Part shown: piece by piece, positions 1 through 6,165 of the stretch
Numbering within the stretch: the stretch's first letter is position 1
Layout of the letters: every line of letters begins with the position of its first letter
NCBI GenBank assembly: GCA_947381875.1
Contig: CANCXY010000064.1
Location: 1 to 13,781 of the forward strand
Direction: 5' to 3'
Length of the DNA stretch: 13,781 nucleotides
Origin: an uncultured Clostridia bacterium
GTDB lineage: Bacteria; Bacillota; Clostridia; Oscillospirales; Ruminococcaceae
Program-made: the position numbers and the translations under genes
Notes under the pieces: model-generated
Databases searched by the model: none
Told to the model about the DNA's origin: nothing
What the model saw: only the letters and a program-made list of their open reading frames with translations

Positions 1-2
1 AG

Positions 3-275
3 ATCAAAGCATTGGAGGTGCCGGAAATGGAACAGGCAATCGACGCGTATTACACAATCACCGCCTCGGAGGAGTTTCGGGAGATAGCGCGCATGCGTGA
101 AAGGGCGCGCCATAATGAGGCATCGGCGCTGTATCACGCGAAGCAGGAAGAACGAGTAGATTTAATTCGCAAGCTGATGGAAAGTATGAATTGGCCGGTA
201 GAGCAAGCAATGACGGCATTGAAAATCCCTGAAACAGACCGCCTGAAATACAAAGAGATGTTACAACCGCAGTAA
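3..275 (+). CDS. C-terminal part of Rpn-type (PD-(D/E)XK) recombination-promoting nuclease / putative transposase, 5' end outside window
   Basis: The reading frame is open from the first full codon at position 3, so the gene starts before the window; an ATG at 27 has no clear ribosome binding site and is probably internal. The 90 visible residues are charged and helical, with EFREIARMRERARHNEAS followed by a tail ending MTALKIPETDRLKYKEMLQ. This is the pattern of the C-terminal tail of Rpn/PD-(D/E)XK family proteins in Firmicutes, where a short helical segment follows the nuclease core. The catalytic core itself is not in the window, so activity cannot be judged. Rpn proteins are DNA endonucleases linked to RecA-independent recombination and, in recent work, phage defence. 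A damaged second copy of the same segment follows directly. Family assignment rests on recognition of the tail only. Confidence 0.6.
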   Translation: MKALEVPEMEQAIDAYYTITASEEFREIARMRERARHNEASALYHAKQEERVDLIRKLMESMNWPVEQAMTALKIPETDRLKYKEMLQPQ

Positions 276-280
276 ACCAA

Positions 281-395
281 GGTGCCGGAGATGGAACAGG
301 CAATCGACGCGTAGTATAAATCACGGCTTCGGAGTAGTTCCGGGAAACCGCGCGCACGCGTGAACGGGCGCGCCATCATGAGGCATTGGCGCTGT
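281..395 (+). pseudogene. Decayed tandem copy of the Rpn-type gene tail
   Basis: Positions 281-395 align with 17-132 of the upstream gene at an offset of 264 and then 263 bases. Long stretches are identical, for example ggtgccgga, atggaacaggcaatcgacgc and gggcgcgccat. The copy has in-frame stops (gcgtag, ggagtag), one base deleted near 315-330, and many substitutions. Similarity stops abruptly after gctgt at 395. It cannot encode a protein and is best read as the remnant of a second nuclease copy or of a local duplication. Confidence 0.8.
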
Positions 396-457
396 CAGCC
401 CCCTTGTATATTGCCGCCCCAAACGCGCACACTAAACGCGAAAGGGAGGCAAAGCAA

Positions 458-889
458 ATGGACAAAGAAACTGTTACCCTCTTAAACGAAGTAGTGAAAA
501 ACACCGAGATGGGCAAAAACACCGTCAGCCAGCTCCTGGACGTAACGGAGGACGAGCGCCTGTTAGATCACCTGCACACCCAGCTTGACACCTATGAGGA
601 CCTTTCCCGCCGCGCCCACGCCATGCTGGCCGTCGACGGCGAGGAAGCCCAAGGGGCAGGCCTTATGGCAAAGATGGGCGCGAAAATGGGCGTCACCATG
701 CAGACCATGCGCGACAGCTCCACCCGCCAGATCGCCAAAATGCTCCGTGAAGGCGCGTGCGTCGGCGTCTCCGACATGACGATCGCCCTCAAAGACAACC
801 CCGATGCAAACCCCGGCGCCGTCGCACTCGCCGAACGCCTGCAAAGCGCCGAAAACACCTACGCCCAGCAGTTAGAAAGCCTGCTCTGA
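458..889 (+). CDS. Small helical, ferritin-like (DUF2383-like) protein of unknown function
   Basis: Encodes 143 residues, almost entirely predicted helix, with no signal peptide or membrane segment, so cytoplasmic. The ATG at 458 is chosen because gggagg lies 8 bases upstream; an in-frame ATG at 386 falls inside the decayed repeat and has no such site. Four helical stretches are visible: 1-25 (LLNEVVKNTEMGKNTV), 28-60 (EDERLLDHLHTQLDTYEDL), 68-106 with the GLMAKMGAKMGV motif then STRQIAKMLREGA, and 107-143 (ADVALAERLQSAE-like end). I recognise the pattern as a widespread small clostridial family resembling ferritin-like DUF2383 bundles. A classical di-iron E/ExxH set is not obvious, so metal binding is not claimed. 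It is monocistronic, closed by a strong terminator. A weak TTGGCG/TATATT pair (386-412, 15-base spacer) could be its promoter. Confidence 0.7.
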   Translation: MDKETVTLLNEVVKNTEMGKNTVSQLLDVTEDERLLDHLHTQLDTYEDLSRRAHAMLAVDGEEAQGAGLMAKMGAKMGVTMQTMRDSSTRQIAKMLREGACVGVSDMTIALKDNPDANPGAVALAERLQSAENTYAQQLESLL

Positions 890-893
890 CACC

Positions 894-927
894 AAGCGCC
901 CGCCAGAAGGACCTGGCGGGCGCTTTT
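894..927 (+). terminator. Rho-independent terminator
   Basis: Begins 4 bases after the stop codon at 889. An 11-bp perfect stem (gcgcccgccag at 896-906 with ctggcgggcgc at 913-923) has a 6-base loop and runs into tttt; flanking aa/tt extends the stem. It ends the transcript of the small helical protein. Confidence 0.92.
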
Positions 928-1006
928 CCGGGCTGCCGCCCGGACCTGCCCAGAGGCGCCGCCTCTGGACTCCGCCAAAGGGGGCAAGCCCCCTTTGGAA
1001 TCCCAT
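928..1006 (+). repeat. Dispersed three-hairpin intergenic repeat, copy 1
   Basis: Three palindromes stand in a row: 928-943 (stem ccgggc, loop tgcc), 951-967 (cagaggc, loop gcc, gcctctg) and 975-998 (ccaaaggggg, loop caag, ccccctttgg), joined by gacctgcc and gactccg. The same arrangement occurs inverted at 10997-11074 with the linkers kept and paired changes in the stems. It lies between convergent genes. It has no coding capacity and is likely a REP-like dispersed element. Confidence 0.85.
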
Positions 1007-1009
1007 CAC

Positions 1010-1032
1010 GCGCGGCAATTTCATTGCCGCGC
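1010..1032. other. Perfect 10-bp hairpin between convergent genes, possible terminator
   Basis: gcgcggcaat (1010-1019) pairs perfectly with attgccgcgc (1023-1032) around a ttc loop. On the plus strand it is followed by accttttcc, a weak T-tract. On the minus strand, where it would serve the PII-like gene ending at 1046, no T-tract follows. It may block read-through or protect the 3' end. Confidence 0.55.
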
Positions 1033-1045
1033 ACCTTTTCCTGGT

Positions 1046-1720
1046 TCAGCTTAGCTGGATCAGCTGCTCGATGCCCATAGCCGTCACCAGCGCGCACGCC
1101 TCTGTTTTCAGGCCGTGCGTGCGGTTGATGTCGTTCATCACCTGGTTGCGGATGGCTGTCGGTACGACGATCAGCAGGATCTCCCGCTCCTCCTGCAAGG
1201 TGGTGATGCCCAGCGCCTGCCCGAACGAGCCGTCCCCGACCCACCGGCCCCGCAGCACCGTGCCGCCGCGTGCCCCCGCCTGCCGGGCGGTCGCCATCAC
1301 GCCTTCGGCGCTCCCCCGGTTCACCGTCACAAGGATCATGCTGTTTTTTGCGCTGTCCATCCCTTCGCCCCCTTCGTCCTCCATCCGCGTCTTGTGGCCG
1401 ATATACACTGCCAAAAGGCTGCTCATCGCCGTGAGCGGCAGCGTGAACGCGATTCCCCGCCCCGGCACAGCCCCGCGCAGCTCGTCGTCTAATTTTTCCA
1501 GCAGCGCGCGCGCCGCCGGGCGCGTCGTGAAGCTGAACACCACGTCCTTTTCCGTGCCGCCCAGGCCCAAAATGTCCAGTATCTCCGAGGTGGCCGTGCC
1601 CTGCCCCTCGCACCGCAGGTGCGCGTACACCTGCTGCTTTTCATAGAGCTTTATCAGCTTTCCGCCCACGCCCCGTTCCACAATCGAAACGACCATGCGC
1701 ATCGGTTCCGCCTTTTTCAC
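1046..1720 (-). CDS. Tandem PII-like (GlnB-fold) regulatory protein paired with DUF1538 transporter
   Basis: Encodes 224 residues without membrane segments, seen as two PII-like halves: about 8-104 (MVVSIVERGVGGKLIKLY ... PGRGIAFTLPL) and about 127-222 (MILVTVNRGSAEGVMATARQAGARGGTVLRGR ... ALVTAMGIEQL). The second half carries the GARGGTVLRGR stretch expected just before the flexible T-loop. PII-fold proteins bind ATP/ADP, 2-oxoglutarate or other nucleotides and often clamp onto a membrane transporter coded next to them. The start is GTG at 1720, supported by aaaggggggc 7 bases upstream; that ribosome binding site overlaps the TAA stop of the DUF1538 gene, a 14-base gap that suggests translational coupling. 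The usual PII uridylylation tyrosine context is not recognisable. Fold assignment is fairly secure; ligand and partner are inferred from family and context. Confidence 0.8.
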   Translation of the reverse strand: MKKAEPMRMVVSIVERGVGGKLIKLYEKQQVYAHLRCEGQGTATSEILDILGLGGTEKDVVFSFTTRPAARALLEKLDDELRGAVPGRGIAFTLPLTAMSSLLAVYIGHKTRMEDEGGEGMDSAKNSMILVTVNRGSAEGVMATARQAGARGGTVLRGRWVGDGSFGQALGITTLQEEREILLIVVPTAIRNQVMNDINRTHGLKTEACALVTAMGIEQLIQLS

Positions 1721-1734
1721 AGCGCTGCCCCCCT

Positions 1735-3258
1735 TTACTCAAAATAGAGGACGCAGTCCTCGGCGCGCGCCAGCTCGGCGCGCAGCGCGTCGTCCGCCAG
1801 GCGCTTCTTCACGCGGCCCGCCAGCCCCAGGAGCTGAATCGCCACCAGCGGCGTCATGGCCACCAGCGCCACCAGGCCAAATGCGTCCGTCATCAGGTTG
1901 CCGCCCGCCGCCTCGCATGCGCCCATGGCAAACGGCAGCAGGAAGGTTGCCGTCATAGGCCCGGAGGCCACGCCGCCCGCGTCGAACGCCACGCCGGTGA
2001 ACAGCTGCGGCACAAAGAATGTAAGCCCCAGCGAAATGGCGTAGCCGGGGATTAAAAACCACAGGATGGAAACGCCCGTCAGCACCCGCAGCATCGCAAT
2101 GCCGATGGCAATCGCCACCCCGATCGACATCCCGTGCCGCATGGCCGTCTGGGAGATGGAACCCATCGAGACTTCCTCCACCTGGCGCACCAGCACATGG
2201 ACGGCAGGCTCCGCCGCGACGATAAAATATCCCATCACCATGCCCACGGGGATAAGCAGGAACGGCATGTTCCCGCCCGCCAGCGTCGCGCCGATCAGCT
2301 CGCCCGCGCCCATAAAGCCGACGTTTACCCCCGTGAGGAACAGCACAAGGCCGATATATGTATACACAAGCCCGCTGCCAATGCGCAGAAGCTCGTTGCG
2401 CCGGAACCGCCGCGTAAAAAGCTGGAACAGGATGAACACTCCGCAGATGGGCAGGATGGCGCTTGCCACCTCGCCCGCGTAGTGCGGCAGCGCGGTAAAG
2501 AACGCGTGTGCGGCGTCCCTGGTCGTCACCACATCCACAAGCTCCGTGGGCGTGTAGCTGGCACTGTCCGGCGCGTAGCACACGCCTAACAGCAGCACCG
2601 AGAGGATAGGCCCCACGCTGGAGAGCGCCACCAGGCCGAAGCTGTCGCCTGTGGCGTCCTTGTCGCTGCGCATGGAGGCAAGCCCCACGCCCATTGCCAT
2701 GATGAACGGCACCGTGATCGGCCCTGTGGTGACGCCGCCGGAATCAAACGAGACAGGGATAAAATCGGCGGGCACCAATAGCAGCGCCAGCACGAACACC
2801 GGCACATACGAGGCCACAAGCAGCCGCGAAAGCGGGAATTTCAGCATCGTGCGCAGCAGCGCCAGCGTCAGGAACAGCCCCACCCCCACGGCCACCGTGA
2901 GGATGAGTACGCGGTCCGGGATGGCGGGCACCTGCCGCGCCAGCACCGTCAGATCCGGCTCCGCGACGGTGATCAGCATGCCTAACACAAACGCCACGGC
3001 TAAAGGCAGCGCCTTGTTTTTCGCACGGCTCATCGTGACGCCGATGGCCCCGCCCATAGGCGTCATGGACATATCGACCCCTAACGTGAACATGCCCACG
3101 CCGACAATCAGCAGCAGCGCGCCGAACAGGAACAGAACCAGCACCCCCGGCGTCATGGGCGCAAGTGTGATGCTCAGCAGCAGCACGATGGCCGTGATGG
3201 GCAGCACCGAGGAGAGGGATTCCTGTATTTTCTCCCAAAGCTGTGCGTTGATGCGCAT
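1735..3258 (-). CDS. DUF1538 integral membrane transporter with two internal repeats (UmpAB-like cation/proton antiporter candidate)
   Basis: Encodes 507 residues with about a dozen strongly hydrophobic segments. Two homologous halves are evident: AEPDLTVLARQV at 99-110 matches AEPAVHVLVRQV at 349-360, and FDSGGVTTGP at 171-180 matches FDAGGVASGP at 425-434, each of the latter followed by a DxFGLVAL segment. The protein therefore looks like two DUF1538 domains in one chain. From memory, a separate-chain DUF1538 pair named UmpAB from Halomonas was reported to exchange Na+, Li+ or K+ for protons; the conserved acidic E100/E350 and D172/D426 within hydrophobic surroundings would suit that. Start ATG 3258 is chosen for aaaggggggcc just upstream; in-frame starts at 3279 and 3339 lack this. 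It is the first gene of an operon with a PII-like partner and has a structured leader. The exact substrate is unknown. Confidence 0.82.
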   Translation of the reverse strand: MRINAQLWEKIQESLSSVLPITAIVLLLSITLAPMTPGVLVLFLFGALLLIVGVGMFTLGVDMSMTPMGGAIGVTMSRAKNKALPLAVAFVLGMLITVAEPDLTVLARQVPAIPDRVLILTVAVGVGLFLTLALLRTMLKFPLSRLLVASYVPVFVLALLLVPADFIPVSFDSGGVTTGPITVPFIMAMGVGLASMRSDKDATGDSFGLVALSSVGPILSVLLLGVCYAPDSASYTPTELVDVVTTRDAAHAFFTALPHYAGEVASAILPICGVFILFQLFTRRFRRNELLRIGSGLVYTYIGLVLFLTGVNVGFMGAGELIGATLAGGNMPFLLIPVGMVMGYFIVAAEPAVHVLVRQVEEVSMGSISQTAMRHGMSIGVAIAIGIAMLRVLTGVSILWFLIPGYAISLGLTFFVPQLFTGVAFDAGGVASGPMTATFLLPFAMGACEAAGGNLMTDAFGLVALVAMTPLVAIQLLGLAGRVKKRLADDALRAELARAEDCVLYFE

Positions 3259-3305
3259 GGAGGCCCCCCTTTTTAGCATTGGATCGTTATTTTTATGCGA
3301 AACGC

Positions 3306-3368
3306 AAAAACAATATGCGCCGGGCTGCCGCCGGGGCATATCTCCACCCCACCAGAGGAGGGATATAT
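3306..3368 (-). promoter_or_regulatory. Candidate attenuator in the leader of the DUF1538-PII operon
   Basis: Read on the minus strand, a hairpin (arms 3336-3341 and 3313-3318, atatgc/gcatat, with an inner ccgg/ccgg stem) is followed by ttgttttt, the layout of an intrinsic terminator placed before the start codon. Upstream, 3363-3366 plus the c/t-rich arm at 3357-3362 can instead pair with 3338-3345, using the same atat bases, so the two folds exclude each other. This suggests conditional termination. I do not recognise a known riboswitch class. Confidence 0.4.
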
Positions 3369-3406
3369 ACCCGCTCGCCGCTGCTTGTACGGAATGCTAT
3401 ATAACT

Positions 3407-3435
3407 ATTATACCTGTTTTTCAGCGAATTGCATA
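3407..3435 (-). promoter_or_regulatory. Probable promoter of the DUF1538-PII operon
   Basis: The minus strand carries a perfect TATAAT (3412 down to 3407) with the weak -35 hexamer TATGCA 17 bases upstream (3435-3430). It would give a leader of about 140 bases containing the candidate attenuator. It lies well downstream of the terminator that closes the preceding operon. Confidence 0.5.
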
Positions 3436-3594
3436 GAATTTTTGTAAATTTTATATGGTTTTCCGTCAGAGGCGAAAAGCACCTCTGTCTCTCTCCCGCC
3501 GGAGAAGGGTGAACTTGTACAGACGGCGAGGCTATTGCCAAGCTGTCCGAGCCGGAACAAGACGCCCCGCATAACTTTTCAAAAGGCAGGAAAT

Positions 3595-3630
3595 CCAGAG
3601 GCAGGGACTCTGGCGAGATTCCAAAGGGCA
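3595..3630. repeat. Degenerate fragment of the dispersed hairpin repeat
   Basis: ccagaggcag...ctctgg (3595-3613) followed by ttccaaaggg (3619-3628) contains two of the words of the three-hairpin repeat found at 928-1006 and 10997-11074, but spacing and the second stems have decayed. It lies in the 445-base stretch without a gene between the GNAT terminator and the DUF1538 start; the rest of that stretch (about 3436-3594) holds no feature I can name. Confidence 0.4.
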
Positions 3631-3637
3631 CAGGCAC

Positions 3638-3669
3638 AAAAAAGCGCGGCTCTCCGAAAGGCAGCCGCG
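3638..3669 (-). terminator. Rho-independent terminator of the symporter-acetyltransferase operon
   Basis: On the minus strand cgcggct (3669-3663) pairs with agccgcg (3651-3645) and is followed by a run of six T (plus-strand aaaaaa at 3638-3643). It lies 35 bases beyond the stop of the acetyltransferase gene. Confidence 0.85.
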
Positions 3670-3703
3670 TTATTATGGCCCTGTTTTTTCACTGATCCAA
3701 AAA

Positions 3704-4177
3704 CTATATCACCCGTTCAAATTCAATCTCATGGTGCAGCGGGATCGCATACTCCCCAACCAAAGGGATTTCCGGCTTTACTTTCCGCGCAACATCCACA
3801 GCGTTACGGAACAGATGCGCCATATCGAACCCTCTCTTTTGATAAAACCGGATGGCGTTTATGTTATCATTTGTCGTGACAAGGACGATCTTTTGCAATC
3901 CCCTTTCCTTTGCCTCGCGAACCACCCTATCCACAAGCATACTGCCGATCCCCTGGTTTTCACGCAGGCTGTCCAGGGAAGTGATTTCCAATATCCCGTC
4001 ATAAACGATATAGGTGATAAGCCCCATCACTTTTTCCTGCTCCCGCAGGAAAAAGCCCTCTGTTGCTGTCATGTCGATTTGTCTCCCGCGAATCACCATC
4101 ACAGTGGTATACCAGCGCTCCCGGATGAACGTATTGATTACTTCCCGGTTCGCGCTGTCGATCCTTTCGCAGTTCAT
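3704..4177 (-). CDS. GNAT-family N-acetyltransferase
   Basis: Encodes 157 residues, the normal size of a single GNAT domain. The acetyl-CoA pyrophosphate-binding motif A is visible as SLRENQGIGSMLVDRVVREA (70-89, Q/RxxGxG/A type) and motif B as NINAIRFYQKRGF (105-117). The middle strand MGLITYIVYDGILEITSLD precedes motif A as expected. Substrate cannot be predicted; small molecules, antibiotics and protein N termini are all possible in this family. The ATG overlaps the stop of the upstream symporter gene in an ATGA, with agaggag upstream as ribosome site inside the end of that gene, so the two are translated together. That pairing hints that it may acetylate something the symporter imports, which is inference. 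A strong terminator follows. Confidence 0.88.
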   Translation of the reverse strand: MNCERIDSANREVINTFIRERWYTTVMVIRGRQIDMTATEGFFLREQEKVMGLITYIVYDGILEITSLDSLRENQGIGSMLVDRVVREAKERGLQKIVLVTTNDNINAIRFYQKRGFDMAHLFRNAVDVARKVKPEIPLVGEYAIPLHHEIEFERVI

Positions 4178-5670
4178 GGATTCTGGCTCCTCTGTGCAAT
4201 CTCCTGCACCATCCGCTCGTAGCTTTCCTCGGTGATGGTGTATTTTTTATGGAAGATCCAATAGGAAATGAGCAGCAGCACCGCCGGGATCATCGTCATG
4301 CAGCACAGCAGCGCGGCGCTTTTGGCGGGCGGTGTCGCGGCCAGCACCTGCCCGATCTGCTCGGCCTTTTCCGCCGCGCCGATCAGCCCCTGCGAGGAGG
4401 CGTTTTCGAGGTCGGAAATCTGGTTCGTCACCGACCGCACGCCGACGGCCATATAAATGGCTGTCACAAGCATCTGCACCACTGCGAAGCCCATTTTCGT
4501 AATGAAAGGCCGCACCGAGAACACAATCCCTTCCTCACGCCGCCCCGTTTTCCACTCGTTGTATTCGACGGTGTTCGCAATACAGATGATCATGATAAGG
4601 TACATCAATGTCTGCCCGCTGAGCGCAAACAGGTTGCTGACTGTCAACAGCACAAACTTCACCATCGGCATACCGCGCGGCACCAACAGCCCGGAGAGCA
4701 TGATGGCGAGGTATCCGCCCGCCGCCACGAACGCGCCCACGCGCATGAGCTTTGCGCGGGAAAACCGGTTCGACAGCGGAGCAAAAAAGATCATCAAAAA
4801 CCCGGCGACGATATTTCCAAGGATGCTGAAAATGGTGAGGTAAATGCCGTTGTACCCGAACTCAAAATAGAGGTACGTTGCCGAAAGTCCCGCGCCCATC
4901 AACGTCTGCGCGGTTGCGAAAATCAGGAAGATCACCGCGCACCACACAAGCTGGTCGTTGCGCGCGATGACGGAGACCGTCTTTTTCAGGCTGACTTTTT
5001 CGGCGGGGGCGTTGTCGTCCAGGTGCGGCTCGCGCACAAGGAACAGTGTGAGGAGCTGCGTGGCGGTGAATGCGGCGCAGATCAGCAGCACCACCACGCG
5101 GTAGGCTGTCACCGCGTTGCCGCCGATGACAAGCGCCCCCGCCGTGAATGTGGGCACAATCAGCGTGCCCAAAATCTGCCCTACGCCCGCGAACAGCACG
5201 GTGCGGGAGGTGAGGCGGTTGCGGTCGTCGGCGCGGCGCGCGAGCGCGGGCACCATGCCCCAATAGGCAATATCATTCATGGTAAACACAATGCTGTACG
5301 CGAAATACAGAACGCCGAACGCCGCCACATAGGCCCACCCCTGCAACGACGTGGAAAAGGATAAAATGAACACGATCACCGAGAGCGCGCCGCCGATGGC
5401 AATCCACGGCTTGAACTTGCCCCAGCGCGTGCGCGTGGCCTCAATGATATTGCCCATCACGGGGTCATTGACAGCGTCGAAGATGCGCGCCGCCACCATA
5501 ATGGCGCTGATAGCCGCGAACTGCGCCCCCGTGAGCGATTTGGTGAACAGCACATAGGTGAGCAGGTAATTTGTGAACATACACACGGCCATATCCCGCC
5601 CGACGGTGCCCAGGGGATAGGCCCAGAGGTTGCGGCGCGAAAGGCCGTCCCGCGCTTTTTCTGCCGACAT
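4174..5670 (-). CDS. GPH-family (MelB-like) sugar:cation symporter
   Basis: Encodes 498 residues, usual length for glycoside-pentoside-hexuronide:cation symporters of the major facilitator superfamily, with about 12 hydrophobic segments. The signature FDAVNDPVMG lies at 64-73, containing the aspartate/asparagine/aspartate set that in MelB forms the cation site, followed by TRTRWGKFKPWI (79-90), the typical cytoplasmic loop. MNDIAYWGMVPAL corresponds to the second conserved family stretch. The start at 5670 is chosen because gggaggag stands 6 bases upstream; an in-frame ATG at 5760 would add 30 unrelated charged residues. It would import a glycoside, pentose, hexuronide or similar solute with Na+ or H+; substrate unknown and no glycosidase is adjacent. 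It is first in a two-gene operon with a GNAT acetyltransferase. Confidence 0.9.
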   Translation of the reverse strand: MSAEKARDGLSRRNLWAYPLGTVGRDMAVCMFTNYLLTYVLFTKSLTGAQFAAISAIMVAARIFDAVNDPVMGNIIEATRTRWGKFKPWIAIGGALSVIVFILSFSTSLQGWAYVAAFGVLYFAYSIVFTMNDIAYWGMVPALARRADDRNRLTSRTVLFAGVGQILGTLIVPTFTAGALVIGGNAVTAYRVVVLLICAAFTATQLLTLFLVREPHLDDNAPAEKVSLKKTVSVIARNDQLVWCAVIFLIFATAQTLMGAGLSATYLYFEFGYNGIYLTIFSILGNIVAGFLMIFFAPLSNRFSRAKLMRVGAFVAAGGYLAIMLSGLLVPRGMPMVKFVLLTVSNLFALSGQTLMYLIMIICIANTVEYNEWKTGRREEGIVFSVRPFITKMGFAVVQMLVTAIYMAVGVRSVTNQISDLENASSQGLIGAAEKAEQIGQVLAATPPAKSAALLCCMTMIPAVLLLISYWIFHKKYTITEESYERMVQEIAQRSQNP

Positions 5671-5811
5671 GGTAACTCCTCCCTTGTCCGGCCTCGCGCG
5701 GGCCTCTCCCTCGGCGGAATGCACAAAGCCATTTTTATGGAAAGCCGTCCATAGAACCAATCAATCGGCGGCATAGCCGGGACATGGGGTTCGAGAACGG
5801 CCTCTTTTTCT

Positions 5812-5849
5812 ATTATACGCACTTTTGAGAAAAATGCAAGACGCTTGCA
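5812..5849 (-). promoter_or_regulatory. Promoter with overlapping palindromic operator for the symporter operon
   Basis: The minus strand has TATAAT (5817-5812) and, about 16 bases upstream, TTGCAT in the -35 place. The -35 is part of a perfect inverted repeat, tgcaag-acg-cttgca (5835-5849). A two-fold site over the -35 box suits a repressor dimer of the LacI or GntR kind; none is coded in the window. The leader to the start codon (about 135 bases, 5671-5805) shows nothing else I can name. Confidence 0.5.
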
Positions 5850-5901
5850 AAAAAGGGAGCGGCCAAAACGGGACATTTTTGTGTGTTTTCCTGCCCGGAG
5901 G

Positions 5902-5981
5902 AAATAAAAATATCAAAATTTTATTTGTTTTCAAGTGTTTTCACTATTATCGTTACATTTTGAGAAAAAGTCTGCTATAAT
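5902..5981 (+). promoter_or_regulatory. Promoter of the candidate small RNA, with A/T-rich upstream element
   Basis: A perfect TATAAT at 5976-5981 is preceded 17 bases upstream by TTACAT (5953-5958). Further upstream an A/T-rich near-palindrome (aaataaaaat 5902-5911, aattttattt 5917-5926) resembles an UP element. Start of transcription is expected near 5988. Confidence 0.65.
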
Positions 5982-5987
5982 ATGGAG

Positions 5988-6133
5988 AGGATAACCCGGT
6001 TGTTTGAAGTGGAAAATTCCGTGGCCGTCCACACGCCGATGGCTTGACAAGAGGAAACCCTGAGAGATGCAGGAGAACGCCACGCCTGCCAAACAGCCAA
6101 ACGAGGGAACAGGCTTTTTGCCTGTTCCCTTTT
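5988..6133 (+). ncRNA. Candidate stand-alone small RNA of about 145 nt, class unknown
   Basis: A good promoter, a structured body and a strong terminator lie in a gap between two minus-strand operons, and no plus-strand gene follows, so this is not an obvious leader. ggttgtttg (5998-6006) can pair with caaacagcc (6090-6098), one G-U, closing the whole molecule. Inside, gtgg...ccac around 6010-6032 and gcagg/cctgc (6069-6073 with 6085-6089) form further hairpins, the last abutting the closing stem. Four GGA words (5989, 6011, 6053, 6072) are spread along it. I compared it mentally with 6S, SRP, SAM, TPP, FMN, glycine and cobalamin RNAs and saw no convincing match. Short open frames exist (ATG at 5982 lies upstream of the expected start site; ATG at 6068 runs through the terminator) but lack ribosome sites. 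Confidence 0.55.
6105..6133 (+). terminator. Strong intrinsic terminator of the small RNA, possibly bidirectional
   Basis: gggaacaggc (6105-6114) and gcctgttccc (6120-6129) form a perfect 10-bp stem with a ttttt loop, followed by tttt. On the minus strand the same stem lies 33 bases past the DUF5028-like stop codon and could also end that operon, though its T-tract there is poor. Confidence 0.9.
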
Positions 6134-6165
6134 CCTTTCAATCACCCCTGTTTAGTCCATAGCGC

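Noticed and set aside
386..457. Longer start for the small helical protein
   Set aside because: The extra 24 residues are coded by the end of the decayed repeat and lack a ribosome site, whereas gggagg precedes ATG 458.
789..1613. Long minus-strand open frame (274 codons)
   Set aside because: It runs through both the terminator hairpin and the PII-like gene in another frame and is Gly/Arg/Ala-rich; a shadow of real genes.
3293..3637. Minus-strand open frame of 114 codons in the gap before the DUF1538 gene
   Set aside because: It crosses the promoter, the candidate attenuator and a repeat fragment, and has no ribosome site or recognisable domain.
4249..5364. Long plus-strand open frame (371 codons)
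   Set aside because: It is antisense to the symporter gene, has biased His/Arg/Gln composition and no ribosome site; a GC-rich shadow.
5982..6047. Short peptide frame starting at ATG 5982 inside the small RNA unit
   Set aside because: The ATG directly follows the TATAAT box and lies upstream of the expected transcription start, so it would not be in the RNA.
5998..6098. Assignment of the small RNA to FMN, TPP, SAM, glycine, fluoride or hammerhead classes
   Set aside because: Only short words such as aaattcc or gatggc match; the required conserved cores and order are missing, and no regulated gene lies downstream.
6068..6163. 31-codon open frame beginning at ATG 6068 and running through the terminator
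   Set aside because: Only a weak gagag upstream and the frame needs read-through of a strong terminator.
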